In this document: in pieces, positions 1 to 7,624 of the stretch
How positions within the stretch are numbered: the stretch's first letter is position 1
Layout of the letters: each line of letters begins with the position of its first letter
From: an uncultured Porphyromonas sp.
GTDB lineage: Bacteria > Bacteroidota > Bacteroidia > Bacteroidales > Porphyromonadaceae
DNA length: 7,624 bases
NCBI GenBank assembly: GCA_945875135.1
Contig: CAMCJO010000095.1
Span: 1-7,624 of the forward strand
Direction of reading: 5' to 3'
The notes under the pieces: model-generated
Databases searched by the model: none
The model's input: only the letters and a program-made list of their open reading frames with translations
What the model was told of the DNA's origin: nothing
Made by a program: the position numbers and the translations under genes

Positions 1-194
1 ATTCCCTCCTTTCTCGAATATCCACGTGGGAAATCTCAAATCTCCACGTGGATATCAAAAAATTCCTCCGAAGTTTCATTTGATTCCTCCGAAGTTTCAT
101 TTCATTCTTCCGAAGTTTTATTTCGCGCCCACGTGGAGAATTTTCCTTCCCCACGTGGGTATTTCGAAATCTCCACGTGGAAATCACTTTTCCC
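1..194. repeat. Intergenic array of 21-22 bp repeats with CCACGTGG palindromes
   Basis: The palindrome CCACGTGG occurs five times, at 22-29, 44-51, 129-136, 151-158 and 173-180. Neighbouring copies start exactly 22 bp apart (22 to 44, 129 to 151, 151 to 173). The 63 bp at 66-128, between the second and third palindrome units, are filled by three 21-bp units of another type. The stretch from 22 to 194 therefore reads as eight consecutive units of 21-22 bp in the order 2 palindromic, 3 non-palindromic, 3 palindromic. Spacers after the palindromes are AT-rich and partly conserved, for example AAATCT before the palindromes at 44 and 173. No reading frame is supported here. The function is unknown. 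A multi-site binding region for a dimeric DNA-binding protein, or a dispersed intergenic repeat of the genus, are both possible. The array may extend left beyond the window. Confidence 0.85.
66..128. repeat. Three tandem 21-bp units with core TCCGAAGTTT
   Basis: Units lie at 66-86, 87-107 and 108-128. Each carries the core TCCGAAGTTT followed by C/T-ATTT. The first two differ only at one position near the end; the third diverges at a few positions. They occupy the middle of the larger array and share its two-helical-turn period, but not the CCACGTGG palindrome. No function can be assigned from sequence alone. Confidence 0.85.
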
Positions 195-408
195 CGATAT
201 AGTGCCGTTTCTATACGTAGCCAACTCTAAATTATTGCAACAACTCAGCGTTGAATTTGCCCAGCCCGTGTCGACGCCTCATAATCACTCCGTCAGGAGC
301 TACACATGAGCGACAAGCGAGGCATATAGCAGTAGATGAACTCATCGTATATAATGTGTCAGCCCTGAAGAAGAAGTGGCGGGGCAGTGGCTGATCGTGT
401 GATTTCAT
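195..408. other. Intergenic stretch with no supported gene
   Basis: Between the repeat array and the flippase promoter I see no convincing gene. A reverse-strand frame at 232-447 could encode 71 residues, but it has no recognisable domain, overlaps the flippase promoter box and has no promoter of its own that I can identify. A TATAAT string at 350-355 is present, but this is not the expected Bacteroidota -7 sequence. No tRNA-like or strong hairpin structure was noticed. The stretch may hold upstream regulatory sites for the flippase operon. Confidence 0.5.
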
Positions 409-416
409 TACCTTTG
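409..416 (+). promoter_or_regulatory. Putative -7 box TACCTTTG of the flippase operon
   Basis: TACCTTTG matches the Bacteroidota primary sigma -7 consensus TAnnTTTG at every fixed position. It lies 51 bp before the flippase ATG, giving a predicted leader of roughly 45 nt. No good TTTG-type -33 element stands about 20 bp upstream, so the call rests on the -7 box and its position. Confidence 0.5.
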
Positions 417-467
417 TATCGGTGTGGCTATCACTGACGAGTCGCACTCTACTGCTCAGCAGATCCT

Positions 468-2057
468 ATGGCACAAGATCTACACGACAAGACTACCGAT
501 GGACATATGCCGTCGTCTCGCTCACAGCGTATCGCTCGCAATACGCTCTTTCTCTTTGTGCGCATGGCGGTGGTCACCCTTCTCTCCCTCTACATCTCCC
601 GTGTACTCCTGGCTGCACTCGGCGTGGAGGACTTCGGTATCTACCAGGTGGTGGGGAGCTTGGTGACCGCCTTTGGATTTATCAATGGAGCGATGGTCTC
701 TGCGACACAGCGCTTCTACTCTTACGAGCTGGGACGAGGCAATCTCTCAGGCATAGGGCGCATCTACAGTGTCTCGATCGTGGTGCAGATACTGCTGGTC
801 TTGCTCGTATGCGCTATCGCCATCCCCTTCGGTCTATGGTACGTACCCAACAACCTCGTGGCACCGCCCGAGCGTATGACGGTGGCACTGTGGATCTATT
901 TTATATCCTTGGGGACCTTTGTGGTCAATATGCTGCTCACTCCGTTTCAGAGCCTCATCGTCTCACACGAGCGGATGAATCTCTTTGCTCTGCTCAGCAT
1001 CGTAGACATCGCTCTGCGGCTTGGTGCCGTGCTGCTCCTCAAGAGCTATGCTGGCGATCAACTCCTCCTCTACCCGATCCTACTTCTTGCCGTCAGCGGC
1101 GTGATGGCACTCTGCTATGTGGGGAGCACGAGACGACTCTTTCGTCAGGTACACTTCCGCTGGGTACGAGACCGGTCGGCCTATCGCGAGATACTCGCCT
1201 ACTCGGGGTGGAACCTCTTTGGCAATCTAGCTGCTGTGGCGCAGACGCAGGGTATCAACATCGTCTACAACTACTTCTTCGGACCACTACTAAACGCCGC
1301 TTTTGGCATTGTCAACTCGGTACGTAGTGCGCTGATTAGCTTTTCTAATAACTACCAGATGGCGGCTAATCCGCAGATCATCAAGTCGTACGCTGCTGCC
1401 GAGTATGGCGACCTCCACAAGCTCATTTGCGCCAGTGCTAAGATTTCCTACCTGCTGATGCTTTGCGTGGTAATACCCTTTGTGCTAGACCTTGATCTAC
1501 TGCTGCACTTATGGTTGGTCAAGCCGCCTGAGTATGCTTCGCTACTGCTCCAGCTGACGCTCATCGTAATGCTCATAGAGAGCCTCTCGGGAGCGCTGAT
1601 GACAGGCATCCAAGCGACAGGACGTGTGCGCACTTACCAAGTGTTGGTCGGGGGGATGATCATCATGATCCTACCGCTCTCTATGCTCGCCTTCTGGCTG
1701 GGTGCCCCTCCAGAGTACTCGGTATACATTAATATAGTAGTCTCTATATCGTGCCTGGCGGTGCGACTGGCACTCTCCTACAAGTATCACGCGCTAGGCG
1801 TCGGCTACTACCTCAAGCGTGTGGTGCTACCCATCTTACCACCGACCATCGTCATGCTACTAGGTGCTTACCTCTATCGGCACCTACTTCCCTACGTAGG
1901 CTCTATCTGGGGACTCTTGGTAGCCTCGATCTTGCTCGGTGGGCTGTGTGCCGTGGTGATCCTAACACTCTCGCTGACAGGAGAAGAGAGACAACTCGTC
2001 AGGGGCTATCTGCATCTCTCCAAAAGGCAACAGGCTCCCAATGACCAACTAGACTAA
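468..2057 (+). CDS. Polysaccharide flippase (Wzx/MATE-like, oligosaccharide flippase family)
   Basis: This 529-residue protein is almost entirely hydrophobic, with about 12-14 predicted membrane segments (for example near residues 25-45, 58-80, 101-125, 138-160, 172-192, 198-217, 325-345, 357-377, 390-411, 418-436, 453-470 and 480-503). The N-terminal stretch around residues 44-87, with SRVLLAALGVEDFGIYQVVG and then SATQRFYSYELG, is the typical opening of Bacteroidota oligosaccharide flippases of the MOP superfamily. Such proteins move undecaprenyl-linked repeat units across the inner membrane. Length fits the family. ATG 468 is the first in-frame ATG after the TGA at 435-437; an alternative start is ATG 507 (Met14), which would remove a polar tail. 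No Shine-Dalgarno is seen, as usual in this phylum. The gene lies 5 bp before the pyruvyl transferase, so the two are probably co-transcribed. The transported glycan cannot be told from sequence. Confidence 0.9.
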   Translation: MAQDLHDKTTDGHMPSSRSQRIARNTLFLFVRMAVVTLLSLYISRVLLAALGVEDFGIYQVVGSLVTAFGFINGAMVSATQRFYSYELGRGNLSGIGRIYSVSIVVQILLVLLVCAIAIPFGLWYVPNNLVAPPERMTVALWIYFISLGTFVVNMLLTPFQSLIVSHERMNLFALLSIVDIALRLGAVLLLKSYAGDQLLLYPILLLAVSGVMALCYVGSTRRLFRQVHFRWVRDRSAYREILAYSGWNLFGNLAAVAQTQGINIVYNYFFGPLLNAAFGIVNSVRSALISFSNNYQMAANPQIIKSYAAAEYGDLHKLICASAKISYLLMLCVVIPFVLDLDLLLHLWLVKPPEYASLLLQLTLIVMLIESLSGALMTGIQATGRVRTYQVLVGGMIIMILPLSMLAFWLGAPPEYSVYINIVVSISCLAVRLALSYKYHALGVGYYLKRVVLPILPPTIVMLLGAYLYRHLLPYVGSIWGLLVASILLGGLCAVVILTLSLTGEERQLVRGYLHLSKRQQAPNDQLD

Positions 2058-2062
2058 GCAAA

Positions 2063-3175
2063 ATGACGACAAAACGGATCCATATACTGACGCACCCCCT
2101 AGGGGCCAACTATGGCGGTATCATGCAGGCGTATGCATTGCAGCAGGCTTTGCGCAAGATGGGCTATGAGCCTGTGACGCTAGACATCCCCTTCGACCGA
2201 CGCTCTCCGCTAAGGCGATGGGCTAAGTCACGACTCCTAGCACTAAAGCATATACCCTACGACCAGTCTAAGCGGGCGGAGCGTACTGTACTGCAGCATA
2301 CAGCGCGCTTCGTAGAGCAGCACATCACACTCTCGCCACCACTCCGCAGTGACACAAAGCTACGGGAGTACTACCGCCAGCAGCCCGCCCATGCTTATAT
2401 CGTGGGGAGTGATCAGGTGTGGCGACAGGCATTCGTCCCGATGCTCGACGACTACTTCTTTCGCTTTATCCCCGAGACAGACGATGTGCGACGCATCGCC
2501 TACGCCGCCTCCTTTGGCGTGGATCCGGTCGACATTGCTCCCGAGCGAACGGCTCTTTACAGCGACCTCTTGAGTCGCTTTGTGGCGATCTCCGTGCGTG
2601 AGCACTCTGCTGTGCCGATTTTGGAGCAGCGGTTTGGTGCTTTAGCGCAGTGGGTGCTAGACCCGACGATGCTCCTCACGAGGGAGGAGTATATCGACCT
2701 ATTAGGATTGCGGGTGGAGCCTTCGAGCGAGGTCTTCGCCTATATGCTTACCGACACACCTCACAAGGAGGAGCTTGCCCAGCAGGTTGCAGAGGCGCAG
2801 CATACTACCTGCCGACTCTTCTCGCCGTGGCGACACTGGACCGCACGAGGCGAGAGTCTGGAGGCGTGCATCTTACCTCCCGTAGAGGCGTGGCTCGAGG
2901 GGATCCTCAACGCTCGGTGCGTGGTGACAGACTCCTTCCATGGAGTGGCCTTCTCGCTCATCTTTGGCAAACCTTTTGTCGCTATCGTCAATAACCATCG
3001 TGGCGGCTGCAGTCGCTTTGACTCGCTTATCAAGACCTTCGGCTTGGAGAGCCAGCAAGAGGGAGCGTACGAACTAGTCAGCTCGCCTCAGCTCTACGAT
3101 GTGGAGGCTATAGCGCAGACGATGACACAACATCGTGCAGACTCTATGGACTTCCTACAGAACGCCTTGAAATAA
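2063..3175 (+). CDS. Polysaccharide pyruvyl transferase family protein
   Basis: This 370-residue soluble protein belongs to the polysaccharide pyruvyl transferase family (PF04230, CsaB/WcaK-like). It shows the usual motifs in order: an N-terminal GANYGGIMQAYALQQAL segment (residues 14-30), YIVGSDQVWR (112-121), YAASFG (147-152), ISVRE (176-180), VLDPTML (198-204), VTDSFHG (288-294) and FGKPF (301-305). Family members with known activity transfer pyruvate from phosphoenolpyruvate to a sugar, forming a ketal that adds negative charge to the glycan. Many family members in polysaccharide clusters are assigned only by homology, so the exact acceptor is unknown. The 5 bp gap after the flippase stop indicates one transcription unit and suggests that it modifies the glycan this flippase handles. 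No signal peptide or membrane segment is visible, consistent with cytoplasmic action before export. It appears complete, and ATG 2063 aligns with the family N-terminus. Confidence 0.9.
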   Translation: MTTKRIHILTHPLGANYGGIMQAYALQQALRKMGYEPVTLDIPFDRRSPLRRWAKSRLLALKHIPYDQSKRAERTVLQHTARFVEQHITLSPPLRSDTKLREYYRQQPAHAYIVGSDQVWRQAFVPMLDDYFFRFIPETDDVRRIAYAASFGVDPVDIAPERTALYSDLLSRFVAISVREHSAVPILEQRFGALAQWVLDPTMLLTREEYIDLLGLRVEPSSEVFAYMLTDTPHKEELAQQVAEAQHTTCRLFSPWRHWTARGESLEACILPPVEAWLEGILNARCVVTDSFHGVAFSLIFGKPFVAIVNNHRGGCSRFDSLIKTFGLESQQEGAYELVSSPQLYDVEAIAQTMTQHRADSMDFLQNALK

Positions 3176-3193
3176 AGAAGTGCTTATTCTGCC

Positions 3194-3221
3194 TCGAGAA
3201 GAGTCTCTCGAACCACTTTTT
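3194..3221 (+). terminator. Weak terminator-like hairpin after the pyruvyl transferase
   Basis: An inverted repeat TCGAGA (3194-3199) and TCTCGA (3206-3211) encloses a 6-nt loop and is followed, after five bases, by T5 at 3217-3221. It lies 18 bp after the upstream stop and would separate the flippase pair from the export genes. The stem is only 6 bp and the T tract is short and displaced. It also overlaps the expected -33 region of the next promoter, so it could instead be an operator-like palindrome. Confidence 0.3.
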
Positions 3222-3226
3222 ATACG

Positions 3227-3234
3227 TATCTTTG
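3227..3234 (+). promoter_or_regulatory. Putative -7 box TATCTTTG for the wza-wzc-phosphatase genes
   Basis: TATCTTTG is a full match to the Bacteroidota -7 consensus TAnnTTTG and lies in the largest intergenic gap inside the locus. No clear TTTG -33 element stands about 20 bp upstream. Transcription would start near 3240, giving an unusually long leader of about 125 nt before the ATG at 3366. That leader contains the C9 tract. Confidence 0.55.
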
Positions 3235-3325
3235 TCGTTACTAAAATAAACAATCTACAGAGATCCTCTGAAGAGAAGTGCTTTCAAACGAGCGACAAGT
3301 AGCTTTGCCCTGTCTCTTTTGGAAT

Positions 3326-3334
3326 CCCCCCCCC
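3326..3334 (+). repeat. Homopolymeric C9 tract in the wza leader
   Basis: Nine consecutive C residues lie 31 bp upstream of the Wza-like start, downstream of the predicted promoter, in an otherwise mixed or AT-rich leader. Runs of this length are prone to slipped-strand length change. Because the tract is non-coding, any effect would be on transcription, mRNA folding or translation rather than on reading frame. Confidence 0.9.
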
Positions 3335-3365
3335 TAAGCAAATCATACAAAACATCTACTTAAGA

Positions 3366-4178
3366 ATGAAGTTTTCAGCTCAAACCCATATAGGAACTCT
3401 TCTAGTAGTGGCACTCTGCCTTATAACGACTTCATGCGCGTCACGCAAAGATGTCGTCTACCTGCAAGATGCCTCCATAGGCTCTCAGAGCCAGTACAGT
3501 GTACCCGTCTTGCGTATTGCCAAGGGCGATATGCTCGGCATCACGGTCAACTCAAAAAATCGAGAGCTCTCGGATCCCTTTAACCTTCCGATGGTCGGAT
3601 ACTACAATGCGTTCGGCATCTCAGCGTCTAATACCCAGCAGGGCTATATGGTAGACGATGAGGGTTACGTCACATTCCCAGCTCTAGGACGAATCAAAGC
3701 GGAGGGGCTAACACGCAATGAGCTCAACACGAAGATCGCTACAGAGCTCCGCGACAAGGGCTTTCTCAACGATGCAACCGTCACGGTCTCTCTACTCAAC
3801 GCACAGATCTCTGTACTAGGCGAGGTGGCTCGTCCGGGTCGCTTCCCGATGGTGAGTGATCAGGTCTCTATCCTAGACGCCATCGCTATGGCGGGCGACC
3901 TAACCATACAGGGGCGCAGAGACAACGTACTAGTCATACGAGAGATCAACGGAGAGCGACACATCGTGGCTCATGACTTACGCAGCAACAAGATATTTGA
4001 GTCTCCATGCTACTTCCTCCGTCAGGGCGACATCGTATATGTGGAGCCCAACGATGCCAAAGCGCAGACAGCTAGTATCAATCCCAATAATAACGTAGGG
4101 ACCTGGCTCAGCGTGGTCAGCACAGCGACCTCTCTGACCACCTTTGTCTTCACGATTATAGCTAGCCAGAAGAGATAA
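3366..4178 (+). CDS. wza: Wza-like polysaccharide export outer-membrane lipoprotein
   Basis: This 270-residue protein has an N-terminal signal (hydrophobic residues 9-20) ending in ITTSC, with Cys24 as probable lipidation site; position -3 is Thr rather than the usual Leu/Val/Ile, a mild departure from the classic lipobox. Residues ~45-143 form the Poly_export domain (PF02563), containing LRIAKGDMLGITV and YMVDDEGYVTFPALGRI. An SLBB-type domain follows (~147-228), with ISVLGEVARPGRF and FLRQGDIVYVEP. A C-terminal hydrophobic helix at ~247-266 matches the segment that, in E. coli Wza, lines the outer-membrane pore. It is shorter than E. coli Wza and carries one clear SLBB domain, as is common in Bacteroidota. 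It would form the oligomeric outer-membrane channel for the polysaccharide, working with the Wzc-like protein encoded 41 bp downstream. The symbol is by homology. Confidence 0.92.
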   Translation: MKFSAQTHIGTLLVVALCLITTSCASRKDVVYLQDASIGSQSQYSVPVLRIAKGDMLGITVNSKNRELSDPFNLPMVGYYNAFGISASNTQQGYMVDDEGYVTFPALGRIKAEGLTRNELNTKIATELRDKGFLNDATVTVSLLNAQISVLGEVARPGRFPMVSDQVSILDAIAMAGDLTIQGRRDNVLVIREINGERHIVAHDLRSNKIFESPCYFLRQGDIVYVEPNDAKAQTASINPNNNVGTWLSVVSTATSLTTFVFTIIASQKR

Positions 4179-4219
4179 GCACCTCTAGCTCTAACTTCTA
4201 CTCAGCACGATTTATTAGA

Positions 4220-6703
4220 ATGGAATACCCCACAACTTCTAACCAGCAAGAGCCGATACACTCCTCTGAGGAGGTCAGTACATTCTCCCTACGAGATATT
4301 CTAGTGATCCTCAAGGCCAACTGGCTCTTCATACTGCTATCGTTCCTCGTCTGCCTGGCTTTAGGATTTCTCTATATCAAGTCCTCACCCCATCAATATA
4401 GCCGCTCTGCGAGTCTCTTGATCAAGAGTGAAACCTCGATCAACTCTGCCATAGAGCGACTAGCACAGTTTACGGGAGACAAGCACTCCTACAGCGATGA
4501 TGTCTCCAACCAGATCATCATCTTAGGCACCGAGCGAGTCGTCAGCGAGACTGTACGTCGTCTCGGACTAGATGTGCAGTACCATTACGATGCAGGGCTG
4601 CGAGAGAGAGACCTCTACAAGCAGTCGCCCGTATCTATCCGCTTTGTGGATGCTGATCCAGACGAAAAGGTCAGCCTCCGTGTCAAGCTGGACAAAGATG
4701 ATGCAGACAACCAAGTGATCCTCTACGACATCAAGAGTTCGCTGACCGGCAAGGTGCAAGAACCTATCGTCGCAACGCTAGGCGATACCATTGCTACGCC
4801 CGTTGGCAAGATAGTCGTAGAGAACACACCATACTACAGCAACTTCCCAAACTATGAAGTAGTGAAGGTGCAAAAAGACAACTTCAATGCGGTCGTGCGT
4901 AGCTATATGAAGGCGCTCCAAGTATCTCTCCAGCAGAAGGACGCCTCCGTCATCAAGCTCACCATACAGTCGGGTAATCCACTGCTGGCTGAGGACTTTC
5001 TCTCCACACTCATCCTCGTCTACACAGAGCTAGAGCGCTCGGACAAGGTCAAGATAGCCGAGAGTACACAGCGCTTTGTCGATGATCGTCTAGCTATCAT
5101 TAGCTCCGAGCTGGGGCAGGTAGATGCTGAGATCGAAGACTTCAAGCAGTCGCAGCAGATTGCCGACATACAGGCCGAAGCGCAAGAGTACATCAAGGGC
5201 AGCTCAGAAGTCAAGACACGGATCGTCGAGCTAAACAATAGTATTTCCATCGCTCAGTTTGTCCGAGAGCATCTCAAGGACAAGAATCAGATGGAGTCTC
5301 TCATCCCAGCCAATGTCGGCATTGCCTCTCCAGCTATCGAGGCAGCTATCGCTAAGTACAACGAGCTACTGCTCAAGCGTGACCAGCTACAGGCTAACTC
5401 TAGTAGCCAGAACCCGCTCGTTCAGGAGCTTAACACCCAGCTCGCAGCTCAGAGGCTCTCTATCATCACCTCCATAGACAACCTCATATCGACACTCGAG
5501 GTGGAGCGTCAGGGCATCCTCTCCGAGCAGTCTAGCTACAAGGGGCGCATCACCTCCGTGCCTATGCAGGAGCGCGTCGTGGGGAGCATCTACCGACAGC
5601 AGAAGATCAAGGAGGAGCTCTACCTTTTCCTCCTCAACGTACGGGAGCAGAACGCACTCTCTATAGAAGCTGCCGAGTCTAACGCTCGCCTCATCCAGGC
5701 CCCCACAGGTCCTGCCGAGCCAGTCAGTCCTCGTGTACCGATCATCATGCTCGCTGCCGGTCTGCTCGGTCTGCTGATCCCAGCTGCCGTATTATATATA
5801 CGAGGCATCGCCAATAATAGGATACGAGGTAAGGCAGACATAGAGCGTTACACCACCATCCCCGTGCTAGGTGAGATACCTCACTACAAGTCATCCAAAA
5901 AGCATCTCAAGCAGGTTGAAGAGCAGATCAAAGACCAGCTGGTAGGACTAAGTAGTAAGGAGAAAGATGAGATCGTAGACCAAGCAGCTCGCATGTTCAT
6001 CGTCGGGCGTCATAGGCGCAGTCTCGTCTCCGAGGCTTTCACCGTCGTACGCTCCAACATCTCCTTCTTAGCACCTGACCACGATGCACCTGTCAAGCGC
6101 ATCCTAGTCACATCTGCTATACCTGGCTCGGGCAAGACCTTTACTTCGTCCAACCTCGCCTTGAGCTTAGCGCAAGCTGGCAGTCGCGTACTGCTCATAG
6201 ACTGTGACATTCGTAGGAATACGCTCTCGAAGGCCAAGGGCTTGCACCGAGCTGGACAGGTAGGACTCACCTCTTATCTCTCCGACAGCAATATGTCGCC
6301 AGAGGAGATCGTCTGCTCCACAGCCCAGTCTGAGATGCTACACATCGTGCCTAGTGGTCCCGTACCGCCCAATCCTACAGAACTACTCATGTCGCCACGC
6401 TTTGAGGAGCTACTGCGTTATGCCGATGAGACCTTTGACTATATCGTGCTAGACACGATACCTGTCCTCAATCTCGCTGACACCCGTGTCATCAGTCATC
6501 TGACAGACATCACCATCATGGTCGTGCGTGAGAATCACTTACCACGTTGTCTCCTACCTGAGCTGGAGAAACTCTATCGTGAGAAGCGACTCAAGGGACT
6601 CTGTATCGTGCTTAACGATGCGGGTGTAGGAGCCTCTTCCTATGGCTATGGCTATGGCTACGGAAGTTATGGTAGCTACGGTAAAGGTGACGATAAGGAG
6701 TAA
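4220..6703 (+). CDS. wzc: Wzc-like polysaccharide co-polymerase with fused tyrosine autokinase
   Basis: This 827-residue inner-membrane protein regulates polymer length and export. An N-terminal Wzz domain starts near residue 22 and includes TM1 (~35-53). A long periplasmic part, rich in heptad-like helices at ~275-440, leads to a GNVR-type segment (~447-485, with YRQQKIKEELYLFLL) and TM2 (~508-527). The cytoplasmic BY-kinase domain has Walker A PGSGKT (K639), Walker A' LLIDCDIRR (D661, D663) and Walker B YIVLD (D745). The C-terminus is a tyrosine cluster (Tyr808, 810, 812, 814, 817, 820), the usual autophosphorylation tail. Kinase and membrane parts are in one polypeptide, as in proteobacterial Wzc and unlike the split CapA/CapB of Firmicutes. 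In P. gingivalis the comparable kinase is called Ptk1. The EX2RX2R segment before the kinase reads E605-A-F-T608-V-V-R611, so its middle Arg is replaced. The gene lies between wza and the phosphatase, with gaps of 41 and 35 bp, probably one operon. Confidence 0.93.
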   Translation: MEYPTTSNQQEPIHSSEEVSTFSLRDILVILKANWLFILLSFLVCLALGFLYIKSSPHQYSRSASLLIKSETSINSAIERLAQFTGDKHSYSDDVSNQIIILGTERVVSETVRRLGLDVQYHYDAGLRERDLYKQSPVSIRFVDADPDEKVSLRVKLDKDDADNQVILYDIKSSLTGKVQEPIVATLGDTIATPVGKIVVENTPYYSNFPNYEVVKVQKDNFNAVVRSYMKALQVSLQQKDASVIKLTIQSGNPLLAEDFLSTLILVYTELERSDKVKIAESTQRFVDDRLAIISSELGQVDAEIEDFKQSQQIADIQAEAQEYIKGSSEVKTRIVELNNSISIAQFVREHLKDKNQMESLIPANVGIASPAIEAAIAKYNELLLKRDQLQANSSSQNPLVQELNTQLAAQRLSIITSIDNLISTLEVERQGILSEQSSYKGRITSVPMQERVVGSIYRQQKIKEELYLFLLNVREQNALSIEAAESNARLIQAPTGPAEPVSPRVPIIMLAAGLLGLLIPAAVLYIRGIANNRIRGKADIERYTTIPVLGEIPHYKSSKKHLKQVEEQIKDQLVGLSSKEKDEIVDQAARMFIVGRHRRSLVSEAFTVVRSNISFLAPDHDAPVKRILVTSAIPGSGKTFTSSNLALSLAQAGSRVLLIDCDIRRNTLSKAKGLHRAGQVGLTSYLSDSNMSPEEIVCSTAQSEMLHIVPSGPVPPNPTELLMSPRFEELLRYADETFDYIVLDTIPVLNLADTRVISHLTDITIMVVRENHLPRCLLPELEKLYREKRLKGLCIVLNDAGVGASSYGYGYGYGSYGSYGKGDDKE
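6641..6682 (+). repeat. TATGGC hexanucleotide repeat encoding the Tyr-Gly tail of the kinase
   Basis: Three perfect TATGGC units (6641-6658), then TACGGA and two further Tyr-Gly codon pairs separated by Ser codons, encode the tyrosine cluster at residues 808-821. Because the unit is 6 bp, gain or loss of copies would change the number of Tyr-Gly pairs without shifting the frame. Confidence 0.8.
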
Positions 6704-6738
6704 ACCTAATTCATTGCTACGGTAGATCTCTAGACACT

Positions 6739-7485
6739 ATGTGGTGGCTTACAAAGCATAAGAAGGTAGACATCATCGCTGCCGGCTGGCTCGAGGGGAT
6801 GACAGACATACACTGTCACCTCGTCCCTGCGGTCGATGACGGCAGCCGCTCGCTAGACGAGACCCGCCAGCTGATCGAGACTATGCACTCGGTCGGCATC
6901 CAGCGCATCATCACCACACCACACATCTATAGACGCTACCCGCACAACGACAGCGACACCCTACGGCAAGCGATAGAGCGACTGCTCCCTGAGCTGTCAG
7001 ATCTAGAGATGCCGCTCACGCTCGGAGCTGAGCACATGCTAGACGAAGGCTTTGAGGCGCACCTCGCCAAGCCTCTGCTCACACTAGGCGACAGTAAGTA
7101 CCTCCTCGTGGAGACCTCGTTTGTAGGTGCTCCCCTAGACCTTTACAGGCTCATCCAGAGTGTCATCTCGGCAGGTGCCATCCCGATGCTGGCTCATCCT
7201 GAGCGATACCTCTATATGGACGATGAGGAGTACAGTCGCCTGCAAGGTGCAGGGTGCGCCTTCCAGCTGAACCTCTTCAGCCTCACAGGCATGTATGGAG
7301 AGCGTGTCAAGAAGCGCGCACAGCAGCTCCTCGAGCGTGGCCTCTATAGCTTTGTAGGCACAGACACCCATCGCATAGAACGCTTCCGTAAGACGATTGC
7401 ATCCGCCAAGACTTACGCTCGCTACGAAGAGCCTATACGCACGCTCATGAGCAATAACCAAACACTCGTGTCTCCACACAAATAA
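6739..7485 (+). CDS. cpsB: CpsB/YwqE-type PHP-fold protein-tyrosine phosphatase
   Basis: This 248-residue protein is a PHP-domain metal-dependent phosphatase of the CpsB/CapC/YwqE family (EC 3.1.3.48 in characterised members). Metal-binding motifs are intact: DIHCHLVPAVDDG (H25, H27, D33/D34), TTPH (H62), GAEH (E98, H99), AHPER (H153, R156) and GTDTHR (D209, H211). The family removes phosphate from the tyrosine tail of the cognate BY-kinase, and the kinase gene ends 35 bp upstream, which supports that partnership. In P. gingivalis the comparable enzyme is named Php1. ATG 6739 gives a 20-residue lead with a WWLTKHKKVD stretch that resembles other Bacteroidota homologues; Met21 (6799), directly before the first metal motif, is a less likely alternative. 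The protein has no signal peptide and should be cytoplasmic. Length is normal for the family and the gene looks complete. The symbol is by homology. Confidence 0.92.
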   Translation: MWWLTKHKKVDIIAAGWLEGMTDIHCHLVPAVDDGSRSLDETRQLIETMHSVGIQRIITTPHIYRRYPHNDSDTLRQAIERLLPELSDLEMPLTLGAEHMLDEGFEAHLAKPLLTLGDSKYLLVETSFVGAPLDLYRLIQSVISAGAIPMLAHPERYLYMDDEEYSRLQGAGCAFQLNLFSLTGMYGERVKKRAQQLLERGLYSFVGTDTHRIERFRKTIASAKTYARYEEPIRTLMSNNQTLVSPHK

Positions 7486-7556
7486 TGCACATCTAGAGTA
7501 ACACACGTAGTAAAGTTAGATCGAAAAACAGTATATTCCGCCCGCTTATGCAAGCC
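7486..7556. other. Short non-coding tail after the phosphatase
   Basis: These 71 bases are AT-rich at first and then G+C-richer. I see no clear terminator hairpin, promoter box or start of a further gene, so it cannot be said whether the operon continues beyond the window. Confidence 0.4.

Positions 7557-7624
<68 letters not shown>

Overview
The window is a polysaccharide (capsule or exopolysaccharide) export locus, most likely from a Bacteroidales bacterium close to Porphyromonas. Three things point there: TAnnTTTG-type -7 promoter boxes, starts without Shine-Dalgarno sequences behind AT-rich leaders, and the sequence character of the flippase, Wza-like and Wzc-like proteins. Coding G+C looks moderate (around half by eye), which would fit the P. 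asaccharolytica/uenonis group better than Bacteroides. That species-level guess is inference. All genes are on the + strand.

Layout: (1) 1-194 is an AT-rich intergenic repeat array of 21-22 bp units, with five CCACGTGG palindromes around three copies of a second unit. (2) 195-408 is non-coding as far as I can see. (3) A -7 box at 409-416 precedes a tightly spaced pair: a multi-spanning polysaccharide flippase (468-2057) and, 5 bp later, a polysaccharide pyruvyl transferase family protein (2063-3175). (4) 3176-3365 is a 190 bp intergenic region with a weak terminator-like hairpin, a good -7 box (TATCTTTG) and a C9 tract close to the next start. (5) Three export genes follow with short gaps: a Wza-like outer-membrane lipoprotein (3366-4178), a Wzc-like chain-length regulator fused to a tyrosine kinase (4220-6703), and a CpsB/YwqE-type PHP-fold tyrosine phosphatase (6739-7485). 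(6) The window ends in a poly-G stretch from 7557, most likely a contig-end sequencing or assembly artefact.

How the genes would work together: the pyruvyl transferase may decorate a lipid-linked repeat unit, and the flippase moves that unit across the inner membrane. The Wzc-like kinase sets polymer length and couples to the Wza-like outer-membrane channel. The PHP phosphatase resets the kinase by removing phosphate from its tyrosine-rich tail. No glycosyltransferase, initiating sugar transferase or Wzy polymerase lies in the window, so the rest of the pathway must be elsewhere.

I see no clear new biological system. The least explained parts are the repeat array at the left edge, the C9 tract in the wza leader, and two peculiarities of the kinase: a replaced Arg in its oligomerisation motif and a hexanucleotide repeat encoding the Tyr tail.
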